This document shows positions 15,742 to 23,920 of a stretch of 64,000 nt of DNA, piece by piece. Position 1 is the stretch's first letter. The number at the start of each line of letters is the position of its first letter. Below the pieces are notes generated by a model, which did not search any database, was not told where the DNA came from, and worked only from the letters and a program-made list of their open reading frames with translations. This DNA is from Rhodanobacter sp. Soil772 (GTDB lineage Bacteria; Pseudomonadota; Gammaproteobacteria; Xanthomonadales; Rhodanobacteraceae). The translations under genes were made by a program, and so were the position numbers. The stretch lies in contig NZ_LMSK01000003.1 in NCBI RefSeq assembly GCF_001428385.1, positions 291,480 to 355,479 on the forward strand. Reading direction: 5' to 3'.

Positions 15742-15794
15742 GCCTCCAGGGCAAGTTATAACGTATGTTATACGTTATTGCCTGCCCTGGAGGC
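15742..15794 (-). promoter_or_regulatory. Nested palindromic operator of the toxin-antitoxin operon
   Basis: Inner palindrome: ATAACGTAT (15758-15766) and its exact inverse ATACGTTAT (15770-15778), spaced by 3 bases. Outer palindrome: GCCTCCAGGGCA (15742-15753) and its exact inverse (15783-15794). Both lie just upstream of the antitoxin start at 15737, with the A/T-rich centre suited to a promoter. Probable binding site for AbrB-type autorepression; the outer repeat also overlaps the leader. Confidence 0.75.
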
Positions 15795-15885
15795 AATGCG
15801 TTTTGAAAAGGTGCCGGGGGCAATAGCTGGCGCAGCAGCCTCAAGCGTCAGGCTTGTTCCTGCGCCATCGCCACCGCGGAATCCC

Positions 15886-17937
15886 TTACCAGATCTTCAC
15901 CCGCTCCTGCGGTGCCAGATACAGCTTTTCGCCGGGCTTCACCCCGAACGCCGGGTACCACGGGTCGAGGTTGCGCACGGTTTGTGCGCGGAAGTCGGCG
16001 GGGGCGTGCACGTCGGTGGCGAGGCGTTGGCGCTGGGCGGCGTCGCGGATCTTCGAGCGCCAGGCCTGGCCGTAGGCGAGGAAGAAGCGCTGGTCGCCGC
16101 TGAGGCCGTCGATCACCGGTGCCGGCTTGCCGCCGAGCGACTTGTGATAGGCCAGGTAGGCGATGGTCAGGCCGGAGACGTCGGCGATGTTTTCGCCCAG
16201 CGTCTGTTCGCCGTTGACGTGCAGGCCGGGCAGCGCCTCGTACTGGTCGAACTGTTTCGCCAGCTGCTTGCCGGCGGCCTTGAAGTGGGCCAGGTCTTCC
16301 GGCGTCCACCAGTTCGCGAGGCGGCCTTCGGCGTCGAATTCGGCGCCCATATTGTCGAAGCTGTGGCTGATCTCGTGGCCGATCACCGAACCGATCGCGC
16401 CGTAGTTGGTGGCGGCGTCGACGTTCAGGTCGAAGAACGGCGGCTGCAGGATCGCGGCGGGGAAGTTCAGCGCGTTCTGCAGTGGCAGGTTCACGGCGTT
16501 GACGGTCTGCGGGGTCATCCACCATTCGGCGCGATCGACCGGCTGGCCCAGCTTGGCGCGCTGGTGTTCGTACTCGAACTTTTCTGCGCGGCGCTGGTTG
16601 CCGAGTGCGTCGTCAGCGCGGATGTCCAGCGTGGCGTAATCGCGCCAGGTATCCGGATAGCCGACGCCGACGCGTATCGTGGCGAGCTTGGCCTTGGCTT
16701 TTTCGCGCGTGGCCGGCGTCATCCAGCCGAGCGTGTCGATGCGTTGATCGAACGCAGCGAGCAGGTTCTTCACCAGTTGCTCCACTTCCGCCCTGGACGA
16801 AGCCGGGAAGTAATGCTTCACGTAGAGCTGGCCCACGGCGTCGCCGAGGTCGTTGCTGGTGGCGCCCACCGCGCGCTTCCAGCGCGGCCGTTGCTCGGGC
16901 GTACCCTGCAGGGTGCGGCCGTGAAAGTCGAAGCCGAGGTCGGCGTAGGCCTTGGGCAGCAGGCCCGCACTCTGATCCAGGGTGTGGAAGAGCAGCAGGT
17001 CCTTCCAGGCCTGTAGTGGCTCGCTGGCGGTCAGTGCGGACAGGCCGGTAACCGCGGTCGGTTGCCACACGTCGATCTGCGGCTGGCCGTCCAGGCCGGC
17101 GGCCTTGAAATACGCGGCCCAGTCCAGCCCCGGCGCCTTCTGCGTGAAGTCGGTCGTGCGCCACAGGTTGTTCGCCTTGTGCACGTCCTCGCTGTCGAGC
17201 AGGCTCGCCTGCGCCGTGGCGATCTTCGTCTCCAGGTCGAGGATGGTCTTGGCCTTCGCCTCCGCGTCGGCCATGCCGGCCTGCTTCAGCAGCGCGCCGA
17301 TGTAGGTCCGGTACTTGGCGCGGGTCGCGACCATGTGCGCGTCGTCGGACAGGTAGTAGTCGCGGCTGGGCATGACCAGGCCGCCCTGCAGCAGGTAGGC
17401 GAAGTTGCGCGAGGGATCTTCCAGGCCCTGCGTCACAAACAGGCCGAACAGATTTGCGGTGTGGTAGTTGGTGGCGTTGACCGGATCGACGTCGGCGCGC
17501 AGGCGGCTGCCCAGTACGCGTGCCAGGTCGGCGCGCGAGGCGATCGCGTCGATCTGCGCCAGCTCCGGCTTGAGCGGGACCAGGCCGTGCTGCTCGATCG
17601 CGGTGGTGTCCATCCAGGCGGCGTAGTAGTCGGCGATCTTGCGCGCGTTGCTGCCGGCGGCCGGGTGGCTGGCGCCGGCGTTGCGGATCAGCTCGGCGGT
17701 GTTCTTCTCGGCCTGCTCGAACACCTTGAGGAAGGTGCCGGTGCTGGAGCGGTCGGCAGGAATCTGCGCCGTCTTTAGCCAGCCGCCGTTGGCGTAGCGA
17801 AAGAAGTCGTCGCCCGGTTTCACGCCATGGTCGATCCCGGCCAGGTCGATGCCGGAAGGCTGGCTCGCCGGCGTCGCCGCCCATGCCGCCGGACTGCACA
17901 GGATCGCCGCCGTCAGTACCCATCGCATGCGTTGCAT
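15886..17937 (-). CDS. M13-family zinc metallopeptidase
   Basis: A 683-residue neprilysin-like endopeptidase. A signal peptide (MQRMRWVLTAAILCSPAAWA) exports it; it lacks a lipobox. The zinc site is HEISH (H521, E522, H525) followed by GENIADVSGL with the third ligand glutamate; the family's C-terminus VKIW is intact, so the chain is full length. Members cut peptides of up to about 40 residues; in bacteria the natural substrate is generally unknown. AAGGAA lies 6 bases before ATG 17937, which decides this start over an upstream in-frame codon. It is on the same strand as tamB but 101 bases away and may be separate. Confidence 0.93.
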   Translation of the reverse strand: MQRMRWVLTAAILCSPAAWAATPASQPSGIDLAGIDHGVKPGDDFFRYANGGWLKTAQIPADRSSTGTFLKVFEQAEKNTAELIRNAGASHPAAGSNARKIADYYAAWMDTTAIEQHGLVPLKPELAQIDAIASRADLARVLGSRLRADVDPVNATNYHTANLFGLFVTQGLEDPSRNFAYLLQGGLVMPSRDYYLSDDAHMVATRAKYRTYIGALLKQAGMADAEAKAKTILDLETKIATAQASLLDSEDVHKANNLWRTTDFTQKAPGLDWAAYFKAAGLDGQPQIDVWQPTAVTGLSALTASEPLQAWKDLLLFHTLDQSAGLLPKAYADLGFDFHGRTLQGTPEQRPRWKRAVGATSNDLGDAVGQLYVKHYFPASSRAEVEQLVKNLLAAFDQRIDTLGWMTPATREKAKAKLATIRVGVGYPDTWRDYATLDIRADDALGNQRRAEKFEYEHQRAKLGQPVDRAEWWMTPQTVNAVNLPLQNALNFPAAILQPPFFDLNVDAATNYGAIGSVIGHEISHSFDNMGAEFDAEGRLANWWTPEDLAHFKAAGKQLAKQFDQYEALPGLHVNGEQTLGENIADVSGLTIAYLAYHKSLGGKPAPVIDGLSGDQRFFLAYGQAWRSKIRDAAQRQRLATDVHAPADFRAQTVRNLDPWYPAFGVKPGEKLYLAPQERVKIW

Positions 17938-18038
17938 GGTCGTTCCTTTGCGCTTGGAAGCGCCCACGATAGTCCGCCATCCCGGCCTTGTGTGCATGAC
18001 CTATGGGCTATCACCCGCGTTCGCCGACGCCTGCGCAA

Positions 18039-21000
18039 TCATTTCTCGATGCGGTAGTTGAAGCTGGCGCGGCTGAACTCGGTGGCCTGCTGTGCCTCGA
18101 AGTTCCAGCGCTTGCTGAGGCGGTAGCGCAGGGTGATCACCTCGCCCGGCTCGAACAGGCCCACGCCGTAGCTGAGGTACAGCCGCGGCGACAGGTACTT
18201 GCCCACGGTGAACGCCGAGCTGCCGCCGAGCGCCTCGTTGCTGGACACGCCGACGTCGTCCACGCCCAGCTTCGAGCCGATGCTCTTGGCCAGCAGGTCG
18301 CCGGCGGCCGAGCCGAGCGCTTGCGCGGCGGCGCCCACCATGTCGCCTTCGCCGCCCTTCACCTGCGACAGCGGCTTGCCGGTGACCAGGTAGGACAGCG
18401 CGTCGGACTGCTCCATCACCGGGTTGGAGAACACGGTGAGGATCGGTCGCTGCGCGGTGCCGGAGACCAGCAGGCCGACTTCCTGGCCTTCGTCGATGGT
18501 GGCGTTCGGGTTGAGCTTGCGCACGGCGCGGATGTTGAGGCCCGGGTTGTCGATCGGCGTGCTGGCGAACAGCAGCTGGCCGCGCTGGATCTGCAGGTTC
18601 TGGCCGTAGGCACGATAGGTGCCGTTCACCGCGATCTGGCCCTGGCCCGTGGTGGCGCGGCCGGGGCGCTCGACCACCGTGAGCACGCCGCTGACGCGGC
18701 CGTCCAGACCCATGCCGACGACGTGTGTCTTGCGGCCGAGATCCACCTTGACCAGGGCGCGGATCGGCAGCTTGCTGGCCGCCTGTTGCTGCTGCTTCTC
18801 ATCGACCACCACCACGTCGGGCGAGGCCTGGGTGGCGCCGGCGCCGGGCAATTTTTCGGCATTCACGTCGGCGCTGTCGATGCTGAGCGCGCCGCCGATG
18901 TCGATGCCGTTGGCGTCCTGTGTCACGGTGAGGTCGGGCGAGATCACCACCTTGGCCGCGGGGATGTCGGCGGCGGTGAACTGGCTGCCCTTGAGCGTGA
19001 GGCTGGTCCGGGCGTCGGCACCGAGGGCGGCGCTGCCGTCGATCGCCACGCTGCCCTTGCCCGATTGCACGCTGCCGCGGATCAGGAACTGCCGCGCGTC
19101 GGTGGTGCTGACCGTGAGCTGGCCCTCGCTCAGTTTGAGTCCGGCCGACGGCACCTCGGCGGCGAAGCCGCGCACGTTCGCCTGGCCGGTGACCGCGGGT
19201 TGCTTCAGCGTGCCGGCGAAGCGGAAATTGCCGTCGACGCCGCCCTTGACGCCGGCCACTTCGCTGCTGAACAGCTCGACGAAGGCGAGGTTGTTCAGGC
19301 GCAGGTCGAGCTGGCCACCCAGCGTCTGCTGCGCGCCGCTCATCGTGACCTGACCGTCGATGCGGCCGCCGTCGTCGAGCCCGCCGTGCACGGCGATGCG
19401 CTGGCCGGTGGGCACAAGGTCGGCGTCCACGCGCAACTGCTCGTAGCGCAGCAGCGGTTCGTCGGCGCGGTCGGTGTAGCTGACGCTGCCATGCGCGGAG
19501 CTGAGCGAGGCGTTGCCGCTGAGCGCGCCGGCGGCGCTGCGGCGGATCTTGCCGCTGCCCTCGATGACGCCATCGGCGCGCATCGGCAGGTCGGCGTTGC
19601 CGGTGGCGTTCAGCAGCAACGCCAGCGGCAGTGCCTGCAACCGGTAACTGGCGTCGAGGTTGCCCGGCTTGTCCCGTTTCGCGGCCGCGCACAATTGCGG
19701 GTCGCCGGCGCTCAGGCACAGCTCGGACAGGCTCATCGCGCCATCGTTGTAGCTCAGTCGCGACGGCTGCAGCAGGCGCCAGCCGGGCATGCCCTGCGGT
19801 TCGAGGTTGAGGGTGGACAGCGTGCCGTTCCAGGCCGATCCCTTCAACGCGCCGTGCAGGGCGAGCTCGCCGGAAAGCTGGGTACCGCGGGCATCCACGC
19901 GCAATTGATGGTCGCCCTGGCTGCCTTCGGCCAGCAGGTTGATATGCTGGAACAGCAGGCCCTGCAGGTACACGTTGCCGGTTTGCAGATCGAGTTTTCC
20001 GGCCGGATGGCTGATGTCGGGAATGCCCACGATCAGTCGCAGCGTATCCGCCTTCTGTTGCTGCCAGGCCAGTGTCTGGCCGTGCAGCTGGCCGTTGATG
20101 GCAAGCTTCGGTAGCCGGCCGCGGATGTTGAAATGGCCGTCCAGACGGCCGCTTGCATCCGGTAACCAGTCGCCCAGCGAGGCGATCGCCAGTTGCAAGT
20201 CGGCATCGTTGCTGGCGCCGGGGCGGGCATCCAGTTTCACCGTGCTGCCGCCGGAGGCGAGATCGAGCTGGCCGTCGACCACTTCGTCCGGCGACAGGTG
20301 CAGCTTGCCGTGGCCGCTGACCGCGCGCTCGCGCAGCTTGCCCGCCAGCCGGCGGATCTCCAGCGTGGCGTCGGGGCCGTCTTTCGGCAGGCTGCCGCTG
20401 CTGGCGACGTCGAAATCCAGGGCACCGTTCCAACCGGCGAACAGCTGGCCGGGGTCGAACCTATCGGCGGTCGCTTCGGCCTGCCACGCCAGGTTCGGCT
20501 GCAGGGTCAGCGTGCCGTGCGCCTGCAAGCCGCCTTGTGCCTGTTTCAGTTGCAGCGTGTGCAGGGTGATCAGCTGCGCGGTACCGTCCAGGTTCAGCGC
20601 CAGCTTCGCGAGCTTGCCCGGCGGACCGATGTCGACGTCGCCTTCGACATGGTATTTGTCGGCGCTGCCGCTGGCCTTGATGTCGCCGCGGCTGGCCAGC
20701 GCCTGGCCGGCCAGATCCGGTGGCAGCAGCAGGTCGTTCCAGCGGATGTTCAGTGCGGCGCTGAGTGGCTTGGCGGCGAGTTGCACGGTGCCGCTGGCTT
20801 CCACGCTGCCCTTGATCTGCGGCGAACCGAGCTTGAGTTGCTGCAGGGTCAGCGTGTCGTAATCGTGGCTGAATTGCGCGCGCAGCGGTTGCAGCAGCAA
20901 CTGGTAGTCGTTGAGATCGAGCCGGCCATCGAGCGTGCCGCCGTAGCGGTCGCCATGGCCTTGCACGGCCATCGCCAGTGCCTTCAGCGAGCTGCCGCCG

Positions 21001-21788
21001 AGCAGCGGTTTCGGGTCGAAGCGCGGCGCGTCGAGCCGGCCGGTCCAGGCGTGGTCGCCGGACTGGATCAGGTCCATTTGCAATCGGGCCACGGCCGGCG
21101 CAGTGAGCTTGAGGTCGAGCTGCGCGCGCTTGCCATCGCTGCGTGCGTCGAGGCTGCCGGCGTAGCGGGTCTCGCCGATTTTCCAGGCAAAGGCGGCCTT
21201 GCCGTTGCCCTGGTAACGCGTGCCGATCGCCAGCTTGCCATCCAGGTTGGCGTGGCCGTCGGGCGCCTGCAGCACGAGCTGGCGCAGTTCGATGCCGCGG
21301 CCGGTCCAGCTGCCGGCCAGGTCGAACTGATTGGAGGCGAACAGCGGCTGGCCGTCCTGCGTCAGCTTCACCGTGCCCACGTGCACGCGGTCGAGGATCA
21401 GTTCGATCGGCGGCTGCAGCGAGAAGCTGCCGGGGCGGGAGGTGTCATCCGGTGCGGACTTCGGCAGGGCGACCTCGACGCCATCGACGTCCAGCGCGAG
21501 CACATGCAGGCGTTTGGTCAGCAAGGGCCAGAAGCGCAGATCCAGATGCGCCTTTGCCACGGTCGCCACGGTGCCCTTGCCGTCGTCGTAGCGGATACCG
21601 GCCAGGTCGAGCGGGCCGAGCAGACGGCCTTGCGCCTGTTGCACATGCAACGCGCCGTCGGTGGCGGCCTGCGCCCACGCCAGCGCAAAGCGCAGGCCGG
21701 AACCGGTACCGAGCAGCCACCACAGTGTCGCCGCCACGAGTAGCAGCAGTGCGGCGAATGCGATGGCGATGCGCTTGAACCACTTCAT
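18039..21788 (-). CDS. tamB: Translocation and assembly module subunit TamB
   Basis: A 1249-residue inner-membrane-anchored protein that spans the periplasm and works with TamA in outer-membrane protein assembly and probably phospholipid transport. One membrane helix (about residues 7-28) is followed by a long run of beta-rich repeats, which in the family form a hydrophobic groove. The conserved C-terminal DUF490 part is evident: SYLVTGKPLSQVKGGEG, SIGSKLGVDDVGV, GKYLSPRLYLSYGVGLFEPG and the terminal aromatic strand ASFNYRIEK. Length is close to E. coli TamB. It lies downstream of tamA on the same strand, separated by about 210 bases packed with hairpins. Confidence 0.93.
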   Translation of the reverse strand: MKWFKRIAIAFAALLLLVAATLWWLLGTGSGLRFALAWAQAATDGALHVQQAQGRLLGPLDLAGIRYDDGKGTVATVAKAHLDLRFWPLLTKRLHVLALDVDGVEVALPKSAPDDTSRPGSFSLQPPIELILDRVHVGTVKLTQDGQPLFASNQFDLAGSWTGRGIELRQLVLQAPDGHANLDGKLAIGTRYQGNGKAAFAWKIGETRYAGSLDARSDGKRAQLDLKLTAPAVARLQMDLIQSGDHAWTGRLDAPRFDPKPLLGGSSLKALAMAVQGHGDRYGGTLDGRLDLNDYQLLLQPLRAQFSHDYDTLTLQQLKLGSPQIKGSVEASGTVQLAAKPLSAALNIRWNDLLLPPDLAGQALASRGDIKASGSADKYHVEGDVDIGPPGKLAKLALNLDGTAQLITLHTLQLKQAQGGLQAHGTLTLQPNLAWQAEATADRFDPGQLFAGWNGALDFDVASSGSLPKDGPDATLEIRRLAGKLRERAVSGHGKLHLSPDEVVDGQLDLASGGSTVKLDARPGASNDADLQLAIASLGDWLPDASGRLDGHFNIRGRLPKLAINGQLHGQTLAWQQQKADTLRLIVGIPDISHPAGKLDLQTGNVYLQGLLFQHINLLAEGSQGDHQLRVDARGTQLSGELALHGALKGSAWNGTLSTLNLEPQGMPGWRLLQPSRLSYNDGAMSLSELCLSAGDPQLCAAAKRDKPGNLDASYRLQALPLALLLNATGNADLPMRADGVIEGSGKIRRSAAGALSGNASLSSAHGSVSYTDRADEPLLRYEQLRVDADLVPTGQRIAVHGGLDDGGRIDGQVTMSGAQQTLGGQLDLRLNNLAFVELFSSEVAGVKGGVDGNFRFAGTLKQPAVTGQANVRGFAAEVPSAGLKLSEGQLTVSTTDARQFLIRGSVQSGKGSVAIDGSAALGADARTSLTLKGSQFTAADIPAAKVVISPDLTVTQDANGIDIGGALSIDSADVNAEKLPGAGATQASPDVVVVDEKQQQQAASKLPIRALVKVDLGRKTHVVGMGLDGRVSGVLTVVERPGRATTGQGQIAVNGTYRAYGQNLQIQRGQLLFASTPIDNPGLNIRAVRKLNPNATIDEGQEVGLLVSGTAQRPILTVFSNPVMEQSDALSYLVTGKPLSQVKGGEGDMVGAAAQALGSAAGDLLAKSIGSKLGVDDVGVSSNEALGGSSAFTVGKYLSPRLYLSYGVGLFEPGEVITLRYRLSKRWNFEAQQATEFSRASFNYRIEK

Positions 21789-21859
21789 GAATCCGATGCC
21801 TTCCGTTTTTCCTCAGTGATTGCGTTTTTTGCTTTTCGGGATCCCATCTTTTACTCAAA

Positions 21860-22006
21860 GTTGCAAAAGGGCAGTCCTGCCCTTTTGCAACTCGCCGAGT
21901 CCGTTGCACGGACCCGGCTCCGCCGCATCGACCACGCCGTGGTCGATGCGCGTGCGATCCATCCGTGGATCGCCTGTGAGCAGCCGCCTGCGGCGACCGC
22001 TCACAG
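21860..22006. repeat. Run of hairpins between tamA and tamB
   Basis: Successive inverted repeats: 21860-21874 with 21877-21891 (15-bp arms, 2-base loop); 21899-21903 with 21909-21913; 21925-21935 with 21939-21949 (11-bp arms); 21954-21961 with 21966-21973; 21974-21981 with 21999-22006, this last covering the tamA stop codon. All arms match perfectly. No T-run follows any stem on the minus strand, so they are not standard terminators; an mRNA-stability or partial-termination role is possible. Confidence 0.85.
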
Positions 22007-23770
22007 ATCCGGTCCGATCACCAGATGCAGCTGGATGCCGTGCGCGCGGTCGTCGTGGATCGGCGTGCCCAGGTCGACGCGGATCATGCCCACCGGCGAG
22101 CGCCAGCGCAGGCCGAGGCCGGCGCCGATCTTCGGGCGGTAGTCGGTGCCGCTGAACGCGTTGCCGGTGTCGACGAAGGCGGCCATGCCCCAGTTGCGCG
22201 TGAAGTAGTGTTCGACCTCGGTGCTGGCGACCAGCAGGTTGTGGCCGCCGATGACGCGGTCGGCGCTGTTGCGCGGGCCGATCGCTTGGTAGCCGTAGCC
22301 GCGCACCGAGCGGTCGCCGCCGGCGAAGAAGCGCAGTTGCGGCGGCAGCGCGGCGAAGTCGTTGGTCCAGGTCGTGCCGGCGCTGCCGCGCAGGATCAGC
22401 CGGTTGCGGCTGCGCGTGCCGAACGCGCGGATCCATTTCGCGTCGGCGATGACCTGGCTGAAGCTGGCGTCGGACAGCAGGCTGCCGGCGGTGCTGCGCG
22501 CGGCCACGCTGAGCAGCCAGCCGCGCCGCACGAAGTCGGGGTTGTCGGCCTGCTTGCGCGTCAGCGCGGCCTCGCCGAACACCAGCGTGCTTTGCCCGCG
22601 TTCGATGCCCGGCGTGTTGTCCGGCTCGCCGCCGCGCTTGCCCACGGTGAACGTGCCGGACAGCGCATGCACGCCCAGGGTGCGGGTCCAGCCGTGCCAC
22701 TGGCGGGTCTCGTTGCCGACCAGTTCCAGCGTGCGCGATTGCGAGGTGGCGGTGTTCGCGTCGCGGAAGTTCGCGCCGACGTTGTAGCTGCGCTGGTTGT
22801 CGCCGGGCAGCGGAATCGAGTACAGCGTGGACAGCGTCTTCAGCTTCTGCGCCACCACCAGTTCGTTCTTCCACTTGTGCCCGCGCCGGTTGACCCAGCG
22901 CCGCTCCATCCCGCCGCGCACGCCGAAGCCGGTGTCGGTGCCGATGAACGGGCCGCCGGTGTAGATCGTGCGCTTGGCCGGCGCCAGCTGCACGCTGATG
23001 TCGACCACGCCGCCCTTCGCCGCGTCCATGTCCGGCAGCACGTTGACTACCGCGAAATAGTCCGCGCCGTTCAGTGCCTGCTGCAGTTCCAGCAGCTGGT
23101 TCTGCGAAAAGTAGTCGCCGGATTTGAACGGCACGTAGCGGTCGAGGAAGCCGTCGTTGAACTGCGAGCCGTCGAAGTGCACCTGGCCGTAGCGGTAGCG
23201 CGGGCCTGCCTGCCACGCCAGCTTGATCGCCGCGCTGTGGTCGGCGCGGGTGACTTCGACCCGGTGGGTGAGCAGGCGGGCGTCGAGGAAACCGTTGGCG
23301 GTGAGCTGCGCGCTCAGCGCGTCGCGCGCCGCGTCGTAGGCGCCGTGGTTCAGCGGCTTGCCCTTGAGCCGTTCGAGCGCGCGTTTCGCGCGGCGCAGCG
23401 GGGCGAGCTGCGCCGCCTCCTTGTCCAGTTGCACGTCGACCGCGGTGACCTTGACCGGCTCGCCCGGCTGCACGTGCAGGGTCACCTGCCAGTCCTTGCC
23501 GACTTGTTGCAGGTCGCCGGTGACGCTGGCGTCGTAGTAGCCGTACGGCTCCAGCGCGGACTTTACCTGGCCGGGCGCGCGCTCGTACAGGCGCCGCACC
23601 TGCGCATCGCTGACTTCACGGGTCGCGTATTGCGACAGCTCCACGCCGGCGATGGCCGCCGTCTTCAGCGGATCCTCGACGCCATCGACCGTCAGCCGCA
23701 CGCCGGCATGGGCTTGTGATGCCAGCAGCAACAGCAGCAAAAGGCTCAGGCGTCGGCGGGGGCGGCGCAT
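22001..23770 (-). CDS. tamA: Outer-membrane assembly factor TamA
   Basis: A 589-residue Omp85-family protein. After a signal peptide (hydrophobic leucine run, cleavage after SQAHA) come three POTRA-like domains (to about residue 270), then a 16-strand barrel. Barrel landmarks: FFAGGDRSVRGYGYQAIGP, the VRGY/F motif of loop 6 in the family, and the final strand ending IQLHLVIGPDL. Partner of TamB in autotransporter and outer-membrane protein biogenesis. ATG 23770 begins a typical signal peptide; the in-frame TTG at 23824 would put a polar extension before it and is rejected. Confidence 0.93.
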   Translation of the reverse strand: MRRPRRRLSLLLLLLLASQAHAGVRLTVDGVEDPLKTAAIAGVELSQYATREVSDAQVRRLYERAPGQVKSALEPYGYYDASVTGDLQQVGKDWQVTLHVQPGEPVKVTAVDVQLDKEAAQLAPLRRAKRALERLKGKPLNHGAYDAARDALSAQLTANGFLDARLLTHRVEVTRADHSAAIKLAWQAGPRYRYGQVHFDGSQFNDGFLDRYVPFKSGDYFSQNQLLELQQALNGADYFAVVNVLPDMDAAKGGVVDISVQLAPAKRTIYTGGPFIGTDTGFGVRGGMERRWVNRRGHKWKNELVVAQKLKTLSTLYSIPLPGDNQRSYNVGANFRDANTATSQSRTLELVGNETRQWHGWTRTLGVHALSGTFTVGKRGGEPDNTPGIERGQSTLVFGEAALTRKQADNPDFVRRGWLLSVAARSTAGSLLSDASFSQVIADAKWIRAFGTRSRNRLILRGSAGTTWTNDFAALPPQLRFFAGGDRSVRGYGYQAIGPRNSADRVIGGHNLLVASTEVEHYFTRNWGMAAFVDTGNAFSGTDYRPKIGAGLGLRWRSPVGMIRVDLGTPIHDDRAHGIQLHLVIGPDL

Positions 23771-23882
23771 GCGTGGGGTTCCATCCTCTGGGGCGTCTAC
23801 ACGGGGCGAGGGAAGCTTACCCAAGTCGTTGTTGGCTGGGTATGAATGCCGCTCATTACCTTGGCACCAGGGCCAAAGCGTC

Positions 23883-23920
23883 GTGCTTGATTTGTTGACA
23901 TCGCCGAGGCGATATCAACC
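23883..23920. repeat. Hairpin repeat related to 63480-63517
   Basis: TTGACATCGCC and GGCGATATCAA form a stem around GA with one mismatch, preceded on the + strand by GTGCTTGATTTG. The same design (GTGTTTGATTTT, then a TTGATTTGCC/GGCAAATCAA stem) occurs at 63480-63517. Here it covers the end of the beta-glucan synthase gene, including its stop codon. Confidence 0.55.
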
